A DNA stretch of 64,000 nt, from contig NC_046679.1 in the NCBI RefSeq assembly GCF_009870125.1, positions 2,356,001 to 2,420,000 of the forward strand. The letters run 5' to 3'. The notes beneath the pieces are model-generated. The model did not search any database. It saw nothing but the letters and a program-made list of their open reading frames with translations, and had not been told where the DNA came from. Below, piece by piece: positions 25,519-38,126 of the stretch; position 1 is the first letter of the stretch; each line of letters begins with the position of its first letter. The stretch comes from Drosophila pseudoobscura. Taxonomy: Eukaryota > Arthropoda > Insecta > Diptera > Drosophilidae. The position numbers and the translations under genes were made by a program.

Positions 25519-27169
25519 TACACACACTTAGAGGGGGAGTCGGGTTCGGGCTGGGTCTGGGGCAAGGCTGCCTTTTTGAACCATTTTTCCGCTTCGCTGC
25601 GTTTGTTGACAAACATTTTTGAGTAGGGCAAACATAATGCCACGTAAAATACTCTTTGGGAAAAATAAAATAAAATAAAGTTAAGTAAGGGCACCCCTTC
25701 CCAGGCAGCATCAGCAACTGGAATCAGCGCAAATTTAGTGGCAAAGTAAATAAATTTATTTTAGTTTTCCCTCTGCCTCTGCTTCTGCCTCTGCATGTGC
25801 CCTGCCCATTGATTGCCAGGGCCATTGTTGCTGGCCTCCATTTGGTGCCCCGAAATAGCCCCGACGAAATGTCTTAAGTCGCTGGCTGCCTTTTATTGCC
25901 GTTGCCCCAAACAAATGGCAGCTGGCAATACGAGTGCGACTATGTATGTACGAGAGGAGACCAGGAGGTGTGGAGAGGAGAGGAGAGTCCTCTGGCCAAA
26001 AGAATCGAGAGTGAAATTAAGAAAAATGGCACAAAAGGGTCCAGAGCTTAGTGTTTGTTAAATGGCACATGCAGTCGATCGACAACCCTTTTGTTGGCCA
26101 ACATCTCTCTCTCTCTCTCCCTCTCTCCCTGTTTGTGTGCTTAACAATAATGTTGGCTATTAGCGGCAGGGCATGACCGAATCCGGGGTCAGCAATTTGA
26201 AAACTTTTTCAAGGATCCTTCGAGCCGAAATGCCAAACCAATTTCTCGGTGCCAAAAAGCCGACAAACCAGCCGCCAACCGACACTCACTAATTAACCAA
26301 ATTAACCGAGATGGAAAAAGGGATAAGTTCTGGCCATACACTCGTAGTAGATGTCTTGGCCATATTCTTGGCTAACTCCTAACCTTCCGGCTGCACAGAC
26401 ACAAATTGAAAACGAAAATGAAAATGCTCCACTCCAAAGTGGGTCAGACGAGGCGGAAAGGAAAAAGTTGCGCCGCTCCCCTTTTGGCATAAGCAGAACA
26501 GAATCCAAATCGGGGTCTCAAATGCAAAATATGCTCCAGTGTGAACGCATTTTCGGTGCAGGCAGTACGAGCTCGGAATTTTATTTCACAGCTCCACAGA
26601 CCACAGCCAGCACACGATTATTAAGCGTTTAGGAGCAGGGATAGGATGATAGGATGAGCAAGGACTCGGGCAAATTTCATCCGGAACGTGGCTGAGCTGG
26701 GAATCAGCTGGAAGCTCCCCAATTTGCATGCAGGCGGCGAGCGTCCCGTTAAATGTGGCATGCTCCTAGGACCGGAGTGGAGCCGTGCTTATGGGGGTCA
26801 ATCAGAGAGTAGGGTGTGGGGGTTTCCATCTGGGATAGGCACCTTTTGCTGTGTGTTTACTTATGGACCAAGCCGTTCTGTTCGTTCCTCGAGAGCCTGG
26901 CTGGTAACGATGGCAATACGGCCAATGATTCCGTGGACGATGTTCGCACACAACACAAACACAAAATAAACACAGATTTCACTGAATGCTTCATCTTTTC
27001 TAATTTCAAATTTCCTTATTGGCGGATTCCTTATACGCGGCAGTACAATACTGGTATCATTCACATTGGACACTTGGCCCGAGGCCCTTGGCTGGATGGC
27101 TTCGGCACTTGGCTCTGCCAGTTGGCCCGGCTTTGGGGCACACGGATTCAATGGCTGGCTGAACGCTTC

Positions 27170-27690
27170 AGCGTCCTGGATGCCCACACACGCGACGCGA
27201 ACGCACGAAGCCCGGCAGCGGCACCGGCAGCAGACACATCCTTACGGGCGCACAACAAAAACGAAACTGAAGCGCGTTCGTTTTTTGCACAAATAAATTC
27301 TCAGCTCGTCGTGGCACTGGCAGATAGCGACAGCGACAGCGCGCTGCTGTGGCAGTGGCAGTGGCAACAACGGCAGACCGTTAGCTGTTCGCTTGCCTCG
27401 TGCCTCGCTTTCGTTTCGGGCAGCGGCGTCTGCCTTCGTCTCTCGATTCCGTTGCATAGATTTGAGCGCGGGTGGACGTTTCGTTTCGTCGTTTCGTTCG
27501 TTCGTCCTGCCCGAAGGCACACAGAGAAGCAAAACGCGAGAGAGGAGAGAGCTTGGCCGCCCATCCGCTCTCCTGTGCCACTTTCAACTCCGAAACTCAC
27601 CTCAATTCCGAATGGAGCGGCCTTATCACGGAGCGAGCACATGATAAGAGCAGAGCACCCGACCTACACAACGCGCTCAGGTGAGAAAAG
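27170..27690. promoter_or_regulatory. CpG-rich promoter-like block
   Basis: This block of about 500 bp is clearly richer in CG dinucleotides and in GC than its AT-rich surroundings. It contains GAGA motifs (around 27,535-27,550) and GATA-type sites (around 27,622-27,648). Good 5' splice sites lie on both strands: CTCAG/GTGAGA on the plus strand at about 27,679 and TTGAG/GTGAGT on the minus strand at about 27,600. With the initiator plus DPE inside it, the block looks like a transcription start region with a non-coding first exon. A 312-codon plus-strand frame crosses it but is discounted. It could be an upstream promoter for the minus-strand exon at 20.1 kb, which is inference. Confidence 0.4.
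27237..27270 (-). promoter_or_regulatory. Candidate Inr + DPE core promoter (minus strand)
   Basis: The minus strand has initiator TCAGTT with A(+1) at 27,268, and GGATG at +28 to +32 (27,241-27,237), which matches the DPE consensus RGWYV. The distance is exactly what Drosophila DPE promoters need. No TATA box is present at -31, as usual for this class. Confidence 0.4.
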
Positions 27691-28157
27691 AAGAGAAGAG
27701 CAATGTTGTGGGTCGTTTGGGAAACGAAATGGAAACCACAGAATGTTATGTTAGTATATGATTGGGTAAAGTCTATGTGAATAGTGGAGTTTTATTTCTT
27801 TTAATATTCATAATACGAGTAAATATGATTTTTATATACTTTCTAGGCTAAAACGACAAACAAGCATCAATAAAAACCGTGTGGTTTCACCGTTTGACGT
27901 TAAATTAGACTAGATTACAACATGTCAAATCTTGTTAAGGCCCAGAAACAATGAGAAGAACCATATTTCAAATTATGCTTTATTATGTTTGCTTCAACCC
28001 AAGCAACTCCAGCTATGGTAAATAACATACAGTATATTCGAAGTCATGTTAAAATTGATGAAGAGTGAGGGGAACAGATTCGAAGCCCGAAGCCCTGTTT
28101 AAGTCTGTTTTTAACATTTACTAGATTCATTACTTCAGAAAAGCCCTAACAGACACG

Positions 28158-28560
28158 CTTACATCTAGGGGAAGAAGGTTTTCGAAATCATGTTTGAAGT
28201 TCTGTAGCAGTAAGTCCGACTCGAAGCTATGTTGCGAGCAGGACTAACCACTGTAAGGAAACTACCCCTAACAAACCTACCCCAAGTGTCAGTAGAGTCG
28301 AATGTTATTAAAAGTCTCGTAGCAGGTCAGTGTTAAAATTTCGAATCATACGAAATTGTTCTTCGGTGTTCGAATGTTGAGTGCCTGCGAATGTAAAAAC
28401 TTACATTGGGGTAGAATGTTAAACTTCCTTGGAGTACAGTTAAATGTTATGTGTCTGCTTAAGGAAAGTGTTAAAATTTCGAAACCAGTTGGGATTTCGA
28501 ATGTTAAGGCCTTATAAATACTTACATTGGTATGAACTGTTAAGGCTCTGCCAGGACACT
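28158..28560. repeat. Degenerate tandem repeat, period about 120-140 bp
   Basis: GTGTTAAAATTTCGAA occurs exactly at 28,330-28,345 and 28,468-28,483. TTCGAATGTT occurs at 28,369-28,378 and 28,496-28,505. CTTACATTGG occurs at 28,400-28,409 and 28,521-28,530. A diverged CTTACAT unit lies at 28,158. Order is conserved between units and spacing varies from 121 to 138 bp, so this is an old, decayed tandem array. Confidence 0.6.
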
Positions 28561-30082
28561 GAACGTGGTGTTTGGGTTTACATTCCAAATTTACTGGGCA
28601 CTGTCTTTGGCCTTGGTTTTTAAGACAATCGAAATCATGTGTATTTTCGGAGAATTTCCGTTCATAAATTACTATAAAAATCTCGTATATCTGAAGAAAA
28701 AAAATAGTTACAGATAGATACACTACTTATTAAAAGAACTACAATAATTACTCTATGCTTAGATTGTGCCTTTCTTTGATAGAGCACTGCTATTATACAT
28801 TCGCTGTTACCTTATTGAACATACAATGTTATCAGTCGGAAAGTATCGTAGCACCTTTACTGGAAATTACATTACAGAGCTCCACAGTAGCATTCTGCTA
28901 GGAGAACAGCAAGGAGAAATCATTCTTAATGTTAACATTTCCGAAGATTTTACAGTGAAATAAACTGTACGAGTATTGTATCCCAGAACCTGTAAACAAG
29001 GCCAAGGTCTAACATAATTCTTAAACTTCTATAGAGGAAATTTAGCACTTAAATAATAGTGTTGTATGTTTATTACAGCTGTCCTTCTTCTCCAAATCCA
29101 ATGGTATCCGTCCCCCATAGACCAGCCTTCAACTTCCGCAATTATCGAATTGGGTACGAATTGGCACCTGCCCCTAGCCGATGGCCACGCCCCCGAGACA
29201 ACTGCCCACAATTGAAAAGCAATAAAAATGAATTTAAGGCACACCCAGTCGAAGGGGGCGCATCCGTATCCCACCGCAATCGCATCCCGGGCGAAAGTCG
29301 ATCAGAAGTCATCCCCCGGAAGTCAGGACTGCAATCGTGTTCGCAGTCCTGTTAATCGCAGGCTCTTCATGTTGCTGCCGCTGTCAACGCCTCAGCGGAG
29401 GAAGGACAGCAAGAGAAGCCACCCCTAAACGCAACCAGCGACGATTTATAACCAATTTTAAATTGCAAAAAATTGCAATACTGATAAGGGTGCAGGGCCA
29501 GGGCCAGGAGCTGGGCCAGGGGAAGGAGACGGGACAGTCATCAGCCGAAACCGAAACTAATTCGCAACAAGCGCAATAAAAATTATGAACAATAGCGGAA
29601 ATTAGGCATGGCAGAGGGGAGGATCCCGTGCGGTTATGCCATTGACAGCGTAACGAAATGTTAACCAATGCATGACGAATGCCAGCAGCGTCTGCCTGCG
29701 AAGGAGGAACAGGACCAGGAATTGGAGACGACATTGGGGATAACACTTTCGCTGCCAGCGGAAGCACCATGACCATGCCCTCACTGCTCTGTGCCCTGTG
29801 CCTTGTGTCACGGGGGCGGGGGGCTAAGTTCAGGGCCCCTGGAAAATACAAACTTTAATTAGCAACTTTTTCGATTCTATTTTATTTTATTTCTTGTGTG
29901 TCGTTGGGGTCGTTGAGTGGCTGCCTTCTGCTGCTGCTGCTGCTGCTTTTGGCGTTGCACCTTTTTGCCTCCGGGGCACATGTTCGTGGTAAGTTGATGC
30001 CGCTCCGTGTCTCTCTCTCGTTCTGGATATATGTGTGTGAAAAAGTTACTGTCGAATGAGCTAGGATAGAGGATGCTCCTGA

Positions 30083-30106
30083 TGCTGCTGCTGCTGCTGC
30101 TGCTGC
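30083..30106. repeat. (TGC)n trinucleotide repeat
   Basis: Eight uninterrupted TGC units. Confidence 0.95.
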
Positions 30107-31106
30107 TATTGCTACTCCGTACTTCGAGGGCGAATGACACTTGACAGTGATTTATGGCCGAGGCCACTGATAACCCGCCAGAGCTTGCTTGGCAAGTGCA
30201 AATCCAGGGCCACCGCCACCCCATTGCCCTGATTGCCCAACCCTCCCTCCGAACACGCTGATGCGATGGCACTCTCTTTGTTACGAATTTGTTGAGTTTC
30301 CTTTGGCCTGTGAAATATTTTCCATGCCGCAAATGCTGCAATTTTGAGCCCGGAACGCTCACATGTGCAATCATTTTTTATCGCAAATCTCTCGCTCTCT
30401 CTCGGTCTCGTCTTATATCAAAACTAAGCGGCTGTTTCGAATCGCTGTCATGTGGTGAGGTCCTTCTCCTGGTCCTGCTCCCAGTCCCTGCCCAGCGGGG
30501 TGTTAAATTGCTGCCTGTGCCTTGTGCCAGCCTCTATTTCAGCGTCATTCAACGCCATTAACCTTCTGTCAATTTCAATAAGTCAGCTGCACAAAAAGAA
30601 CCATTCATGGAAATCTGCTGCAATTGCTGAAGAACCAGAGGCACATTAGGGTAGCCAGAATCAGACAGACAGAGTGATGAGTCCAGATAAAACCTCCGTT
30701 CAGCATCTAATACAATATTGATAAGCCCCGAAGCCCACTGGCCAAGCGGAGAGGCAGCTAGATTTCGGTCTGACAACCCGGACATGCATGTCCTCCAACC
30801 ACAAGGGAAATGCTAAGAGATGCCTATCTTATTATAAGAATGGAAAATCATACTTGATGTTATGTTGAAAATTGAGGCACTTCAAACAGAAGCGAAATCC
30901 AGAGAAAAAGGGGGGCCCATCCCAATCGATCGGCCTGCTAGAAAGTGCAATATTTTGTTGCATTTTTATCACAGCGTAGCGCCGCGGACACACACTCACC
31001 TTTGCTGACCGCATTCCCCTGACGGACATTCGGGCCGTTCGTTTGGTGGCTGCGCTTGTTGCCATTTCCGCTTCCGTTTGCCCGCTGTCGTCGTTGTCAT
31101 GTCTAC

Positions 31107-31161
31107 TTGTCCTGCGTGTCCTGTGTGTCCTGTGTGTCCGGTGTGTCCGGTGTGTCCTGTT
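31107..31161. repeat. 9-bp tandem repeat (TGTCCTGTG-like)
   Basis: About six 9-bp units alternating TGTCCTGTG and TGTCCGGTG. They produce a spurious Thr-His-Arg/Gly-His-Thr repeat in minus-strand frames. Confidence 0.8.
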
Positions 31162-33247
31162 TTCCTCGCTGCTGCCGTGTTGCACATAAATCGTTTAAAA
31201 TAAAGTGATAATTGCATTTGTGTTTCAACTGTCAAACTGACATCAGTCCACGTCCAGGGGACTTTTGCGGCCATCCCAAACGTTTCTCTGTAGCTGTATT
31301 CGTGACTGTGCTTGTTCTGCGTGTGATTGCCTCAAAGTGTATCTGTGTGAGTGGCTTAACAGGAACAGCCTGGCCTCGCCTGGCACTTGCGCGACATTTT
31401 ATGAATGCCGCCGTATGAATAATTGCGATAGCAGCCAATTTGAATGGTCTCCCTTCACGTTCCCGTACCCATTCCCGGTCCATCCGCAGTACCTTCTCGT
31501 TTACCCTTACGAGCACTGTATACCCTCTGATGCAACACATTCGGGGGTTGTTCGTGGCTCTGGGTGTATCTGTGTTTGTATGTTTTAATTTCAGTGTCAC
31601 TGTGAAGTGGATTAAAGTATTGCCATCGGCTTACAACCTAAAATGAGTGCAACCCCTCGATCAGGGCCCGCCCAGAGTGCTGCACTCCAGGCCCAGGCAC
31701 GGCACCCATCCGGCTGTTGCAGAGTCAACAGACGCACTTTATCATGAATATACTTATGTACTATGCATATACATAAATATATATATCTGCAGATATTTCT
31801 ACCTAGCACAGTGGCTGTGGCAGCTCTGATTAATATGCGACACCCCGTCGTTGCCTTGGCGTGTGAATCGGCCAAGTGTTCCTCGAAGCTTCTCTCTCCT
31901 CGACCGAATTGAATTGTTCAGCAAATAGCATTAATATTTATATTGTTTTTTACGAGTATCCCGGCAAGGATATGCAAGGGGTGCACTGCGTCGCGACGTC
32001 AATTGCGGCGCTAAGTGCCACAGCAAACAAAGGCCAGATTGAATGCAAATGTTGCGAGCAGCGAGAGAGCCGCCGCATGTGGCAAATTAGGTTTCCTTTG
32101 ATGCACAGCCATGCCTCGAAGGGGAAATTATAAAAAAGTAGAAAGAAATACACATAAATTCACTCAAGTCGTTTACAGGATTAATACTTTTTTTTCTTGG
32201 CCTTGTCACGCCCCCTCGTTTGACCTGCATTCGCTATAGGCACCCCGACCGAGCCTTGGGGTTAAATCGACATGAACTTTGCGTGTTTGCTCGATGTCGA
32301 TGTCGATGTGGAAAAAAACGTGTCGATTTGATGAATGACGTTTATTAAGCAAACAATTTGAAGCTATTTGCAGCCTAATTGAGCCCCATGCATCAACGTG
32401 TTGTGGCAGTTAAATGGCTTATTAATATTTAAAAGATATTTAAAGCTGGAACCAGAGAAGAACACAAAAAGGCTAGCACGGAATGCGAATGTAAGGGAGG
32501 GGGACGCCACTCATTTGCCTAATTCGGAGGGGAGTCCACTTTAATGAACACGAGACCTTTGCATGACCAGACGGGGAGGCCAGAAGGGAACACAGAAGGG
32601 GCATCAAAGTGAAGTAAAGCTAGAAACATGAGGAATAACTGCAGTGGGGCAGGCTTTCAAGTGGAAATGAGTTTTGCATGCAACACGCGCGACGTCCACT
32701 GGGACAGGGGGTCAGAGTGGAGTGCCTTGGAGACTGCCTGTCCCATTAATTATGACCGCGGAGCGGTCTTTCCTTGCATTTATGGTCGGAAGTGTAGTTG
32801 TGGTCAGGCTTCAGGCATTTCAGCTACGAGAACTAGCTCGGATTGGACATATACTTATGTGATTAGTGATGGGTTTCGCATATTAGTGTCCAACATTGTT
32901 AGATAGGTCTTTGAATGATTGTACGAGTAACAATGGGGATGGCAATGGGCTCTACAGATCTCTGGTATGCCATTGAATGAGTACTTGCAACTTCCATTGT
33001 AAGTGCCCAATGTCTGACAGATCGGGCAACACCTTGATTTTCGTTTGCCATTTTCATTTGCATAATAATACCCTGCCACTTGACTGTTGCCAAACAATTT
33101 ACAACTTTCTCTAGGGCTCCGCTCTGGCATTCTCCTCTCCTCTTCTGCCCATCATTATTTGCACATTTTTTGGTTTGGCAAACTCTTAAAAAATTAAATA
33201 AAATATGCATTACGTTGAAAAAGTTTAACCAAAAGTGCCACACTGCC

Positions 33248-33268
33248 GCTGCTGCTGCTGCTGCTGCT
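33248..33268. repeat. (GCT)n trinucleotide repeat
   Basis: Seven GCT units shortly before the poly-G run. Confidence 0.9.
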
Positions 33269-33350
33269 CGTAGTTGTTGTTGCTGGAAGCACTCATTCCA
33301 ATGGAGCTCCTGCCACAAGCCACTACCACGCACACACATACTGATTCTGA

Positions 33351-33352
<2 letters not shown>

Positions 33353-33390
<38 letters not shown>
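33353..33390. repeat. 38-base poly-G run
   Basis: Thirty-eight consecutive guanines on the plus strand, flanked by TGAGA and AGTGAAAC. Such a run can form quadruplexes and is hard to sequence, so the length in the assembly is uncertain. Confidence 0.95.
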
Positions 33391-33391
<1 letters not shown>

Positions 33392-36300
33392 GTGAAACTA
33401 GCAACTGTAGTTACAATAAATACATATGCAGGACTGTCGACTGTCGACTGTCGGCAGCGAAGCTGGCATTATAGAAATCCCGTTAAACCCACTTAATTCA
33501 ATAAAACACCTTTCACACACTTTGCGCCAAAGCCGACAACAAACTATAACGCTACGATGTCTATACCCCTATCTGAGTATCTGTGTGTGTGTGTATGTGT
33601 GTGTTGTGCAGGTGTATAAGTAAATGGCGGTGCTTGAGAGCGTGCGCCAAAAGCTACTTCATGGCGGCAATTTACGTTTAAAGTTGCTTAAAGTTGCTAA
33701 CGACAAAAGTTATAATTGCATAACGTGTGTGGGTGTACACGCACACTCACAGGCAGAGAGTGGCTCTTAGTATTCACTCTGATACACACACAGATACGTA
33801 CAGATGTACACATACTCGTAGTTGCAGCTAAAATGCCTCTCTCTTCGCTGCTTCCTTCGCTGAATTCGTATGCGAGGCGAGGCAGCATATGGCAGCCGGA
33901 AATGAAACGTAAATCAAATAAGTAAGAAGCGCAAATGCGCACACACACAGACCCATACAGATAAATAGATACACACACCCATACCCATTCAGATACATAC
34001 AGGACCTGCAATCGCACCCCCGCCTCTGTGAGGGGAGCACAAGTGTATTGTCATTAGCGACAAGAGAGAGCGACATAGCGTTGAATCTGAGACTCTCCTT
34101 TCGCAAATTGAAAAGTTTTTGAAGTGCATTTTTCATGAAAGTGGCAGCACTCATTCATTGTACAGTTCGAGCGATTCGAAAGGAAAGCAGGAAGCATTGA
34201 GGAAGGGGAGAAGGAGAACTACAAGCAGAAGGAGAAGCAGGGGGCAGTCGTGGAGGAAATTGTTCATATTATAAAATAAAAGCGGAAAGTGTTGCCGAGC
34301 AAGAGAGCAGGGCAATGACGGCGACGGAAACTATACACCCAGCGACGCATGTCCTGCGAGTGCGAGTGCGAGTGCTGGTGCCCTCCTGTGCCCTGCTCCC
34401 TGCTCCTCCCTGTGTCAGTCAGGCCGAGGAAAGCGCTTCGAAAAAATGTCAACGGCAGCACAGTGGGCGTGTCTGTGCCGTTGCTTTTCTCCATTTTCAT
34501 TACGTTGAAATGCGTTTCGTTGAATTAGAAACATTTCATTTCGTTTTTACTTCCTATTTGCTGTTGTGAGTGCGTGTCGTCCTTCGTCCTTCGTCCAGAG
34601 GCGTCTGTCGTCTGCCACTGCGTGCGTGTCTTCGACCTCCTACCCCCCAGTAGCCCTGTCCTGTCCTGTCCTCTTAAGGGGCGTTCCTCGAAGGTGTTAC
34701 AAATGCTTTATGTCTTAATAGCTTTTCGCTGTGGCCTGCCTGCCAGCCTTCTTCTTAAGCATTTTTGCCGCTTTTGCCCTTCCGTTGAGCACTTTTTTCT
34801 CCCTCTCGTTGTTCCGTTCTCCCTCTCTTTGTTAACGCTATGCAGGACTTTTTTTTAGCATTTTTTAAAATCGGATTAAACATGCGACTTGCGCTGGTTT
34901 AATGGGTTAACGAGTTGACTTTCCCCTTTCGCCCTTTCGCCAACCCCTTGCCCCTTTTATACTCTTTTTTTGATTGAGGAATCTCCAATTAACGCTGCAG
35001 GAGTTGTGAAATGTGATTTCATCCAGCTCAGCTGCGAGGGGAAATGGTTTTAATTGACTTTTGGCATAGTGGAGAACCTTAAAAGAATATTTGCAGCATG
35101 AAAAATGTACAGTTATCCATCTCTCCGGAAGAAAATGAAGCTTGAAATGCTATGTTTATGGTGCTGTCTTTGGGGCACACTTCACGAGAAGTCGTTGAAG
35201 CAGTGGTCGGACAGTTGTAGCTCTAGAACTAGTTCAAGTAGCCCCAAATGAGCGAAAGACTTGGTATAAGGAAGCTAGTTGGTAGTCCTCTGTTATCCCA
35301 AATACATCCAGAAGTCCATCAAAGTACATTCATAGAGAAGCGAGTGTCGTATTCATTAATAGAGAAGAGATTGCCAGGTTAGCCTAGAACAGACCAGAAT
35401 AATGCAAAGCACTTTACTCCCCCCAACTGAATATTCACTTGCACATCTTGAGCTGTCCAAAATCAAAGCCGTCCAGATAATGGGGGGGAGGGGGCTTGTG
35501 GCAGTCCCATTCTAGGCATTCCAATGCCTAATCGGCTTTCGCCTATTGAGGCACAGTCACATGCAACAGGAATGTCTCCAACATGCAATTCAAATGTAAT
35601 TCGAATGCGAAACAAATTTGTGTGTTTCCCCCTAACAAAAATGAGACCCTGGGGTGCGGCACGGGGTTGGGCTCCACATTTCAATTGCGTGCAACCGAGC
35701 GCAAGTGCAAATGCAAATGCAAACGCAAAACCCCAAAACCCAAACCAAATTCAAAATGAGGCCGAGCAAAACATAATTTCAATTTCCGCTGCAATTATTA
35801 CTGAACCTCGGCATACGCGTCTCTCCCCTCTCACTCTCACGCTCTCTAATATTATTGCCATTTTGTCAGCTTAAATAATTAAAATTAGATATGAACGCAT
35901 TTTTCCGTTGACAAAAGTTGGGGAGGGGGTGAGGTGTCCTGGTTTAAGGTCAGCGCCCATTAACATTCTAATTTAGTTGCTGTCAACCCGAGCCGACCGA
36001 ACAGACCAGCATTAGTGCAACATTTTCATAATAAATGTATGACTGGAAAATTATAAAGGGCTGCAAAATTTCAATTTTGCATTTCGACACGCTGGTAGGG
36101 GTCCGAAAAGTTGCCGCATGAAAAATTCAGTTGGCTAAATCCCCGATATTGTCCTGTTTCCTATGTGAATTATGGCCGCCATCGCCATAGCCATAGCCCA
36201 TAGCCCTCCTGTCAGCAACATTCATTAGGCCTGTCACGTTGAGGGTCAATAAAATAGCTCGAAAATATTTTCGGTTTCGCCTCGACCTTAATGCACATCG

Positions 36301-38079
36301 GGCGGCTGTAACCACAAGGAAGAAAGGTCCTGTTCTGGTCTTGTCCTGCCTGGGGAAGGAGTCAATATAAATGAAAATGGCATGATTCCGTCTATGTCAT
36401 ATCAGTCATCTAACCGTTAAGATAGGCCAAGGAGCCAACGATGCGTAGTCGTTAGGCATTGACGGAACGAGGAGCCAGGAAAAGAGACGAGATTGCGATT
36501 GTTCCTGGGACTGGGACTGGGACTGTAGTATGTGGTATGGTATGGTATCTTAATGAAGTATCGATTTCTGGATTCGACGATTTCTCGATTTCATGTGCCC
36601 TGCGGTGGAATTCCTTCGAGTCATGTAAATCACTTATTACATTTTCGGTATTCCTTCTCCCACTACCACTGCCTCTGTCTCGGTTCTGTTCTTTTCCTGC
36701 CTCTTTTCGCATGGCTGTGTCTGTTGATGCACAAAAATACTTGCGAAAATTCCCCCAGCAGACGGCAATCCCCCATTGGGGCTCGTCGACTCGCAGAATC
36801 TCAGAACTTAATCTCAAATTAGTTTGAAGCTCTGTAACGGCATTTTACTAACTGAATTGTCATAATGGCAAATAACAACGGAAATAATGGTCCCAGTTAC
36901 AGCCGTACAGCCATACAGCCATCCAGCGAACCAATCTAAATGCATGCGAGTGAGTCGAATCGAGCCGCTGGCCGTGTTTCTCATCTGCGTCCCCGTCGCG
37001 TCGTTTCGGTAAGGCCAAGGGTGACGGTGGCGTATACGTGATGACTTTGCAAATGGCATTCGGATTGTGTGTATCGTAATCATATCGAAAGCCAACAACA
37101 TGAAAAGTATTGAATGCTTTATTCGCATTAGGCGGGAGCTCGATTCGATAAGAGATAATTTGTTTGCTGCTAATGCCGCCCCAGACACAGCCGCCCTGGC
37201 AACTTTCTCGGTTTCACTCTGCCCCACAATTCGAGGGATCATTGATTGAAGTGTGTCCATTAATTATGGCTTGGCCAAATATCCTTGACAATTGCCTTGG
37301 GGTCCAATGGGCCGAATCGGATACCGTTCACACTGAACCGTAGGAGAGGATGAGTTGGCTTAAAATTGTTAAATTTTTCTATAGATACATAAATTAAAGT
37401 GTTTTACATATATACGTTCATTTATGAATATGTATGAGCCTTGAGCTGATGGAGCGATTAAAACGTTCTATGTGTATGTGTGTGTGTGTGTCTCTTTCCA
37501 CTTTCGTTACTTTTTCTTTCTCGAGTTTTTTACGGGTTTTTTTCGCGGTTCGGTTCTACTCTGTCGGGCACTTAAACAAATGAAGCTGTCGCCGTCGCGT
37601 TATTTATTAGCCAAGCTGGTAAAAATGTTCAGCCTCAAATGCTTTTTATTAATTTGCATTGTGGCCAGCACACACACACACATACATACAGACACAAACC
37701 GAGAGGAGGAAGAGCAGCAGCGGGCGGAAGCTGAGCAGCCGCCATCTCTCTTTTAGCGACTGCAATCTGAGCCTGCAACGCGTCGCTTATTTGTCTGGCC
37801 GTGCCAAAATGGCTGCCTCAACCCAGCTCCTTCGCCCATCCCCCTTTCCCCCTTTTTAGACTCTTTATCGTATGTTAAAGTCAGCGCACAGAAAATTTTT
37901 AAGTGGTTTTGCTGAAAGTTTTTTGGAGAGTTGGCGCTGGTGCGGCGATGGTTCGGCGATGGTGCGGCGCTGGAGTTGGAGTTCGAGAGCCTTCAGTTTT
38001 GTTTAAAATGTTCCGGCTTTTTAAGCGCCCTGCTGAGTTGGCCGTCTGCACTGGCAAAAGGGAGGCGTGGCTGGGCCTC

Positions 38080-38126
38080 ATACATACATGCATACATACA
38101 TACATAAGTACACACACACACACATG
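38080..38126. repeat. Compound (TACA)n/(CA)n microsatellite
   Basis: Tandem CATA units followed by a CA run. Confidence 0.85.

Larger units (their letters stand above)
21195..27170. other. Non-coding DNA with repeats
   Basis: No gene recognised. Contents are GGCAC units (21,203-21,228), a GGT-rich repeat (21,278-21,309), CT-rich tracts near 22,680-22,740, GTGCC/GTGTGCC units (25,011-25,040), a CA run (25,494-25,518), and a 199-bp segment bounded by inverted 9-mers at 23,926-24,124 (listed separately). Frames of up to about 110 codons show no family resemblance. Confidence 0.45.
27691..33240. other. Non-coding DNA with repeats
   Basis: No gene recognised. The stretch holds a degenerate repeat of about 120-140 bp (28,158-28,560), CTG runs (29,928-29,947 and 30,083-30,106) and a 9-bp TGTCCTGTG repeat (31,107-31,161). 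The remainder is unremarkable mixed sequence with frames of at most about 165 codons that lack family features. Confidence 0.45.

Noticed and set aside
26816..27754. 312-codon plus-strand frame, the longest outside the transposon
   Set aside because: It crosses the CpG-rich promoter-like block, has no recognisable domain, and runs through a predicted splice donor. Long stop-free stretches are expected in GC-rich DNA with few TA dinucleotides.
29384..29851. 155-codon minus-strand frame
   Set aside because: No signal peptide or domain, and opposite-strand frames overlap it with equal plausibility.
29928..33268. CTG/GCT trinucleotide runs as poly-amino-acid coding exons
   Set aside because: All frames around the runs close quickly and lack flanking coding sequence or splice sites. 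They are ordinary microsatellites.
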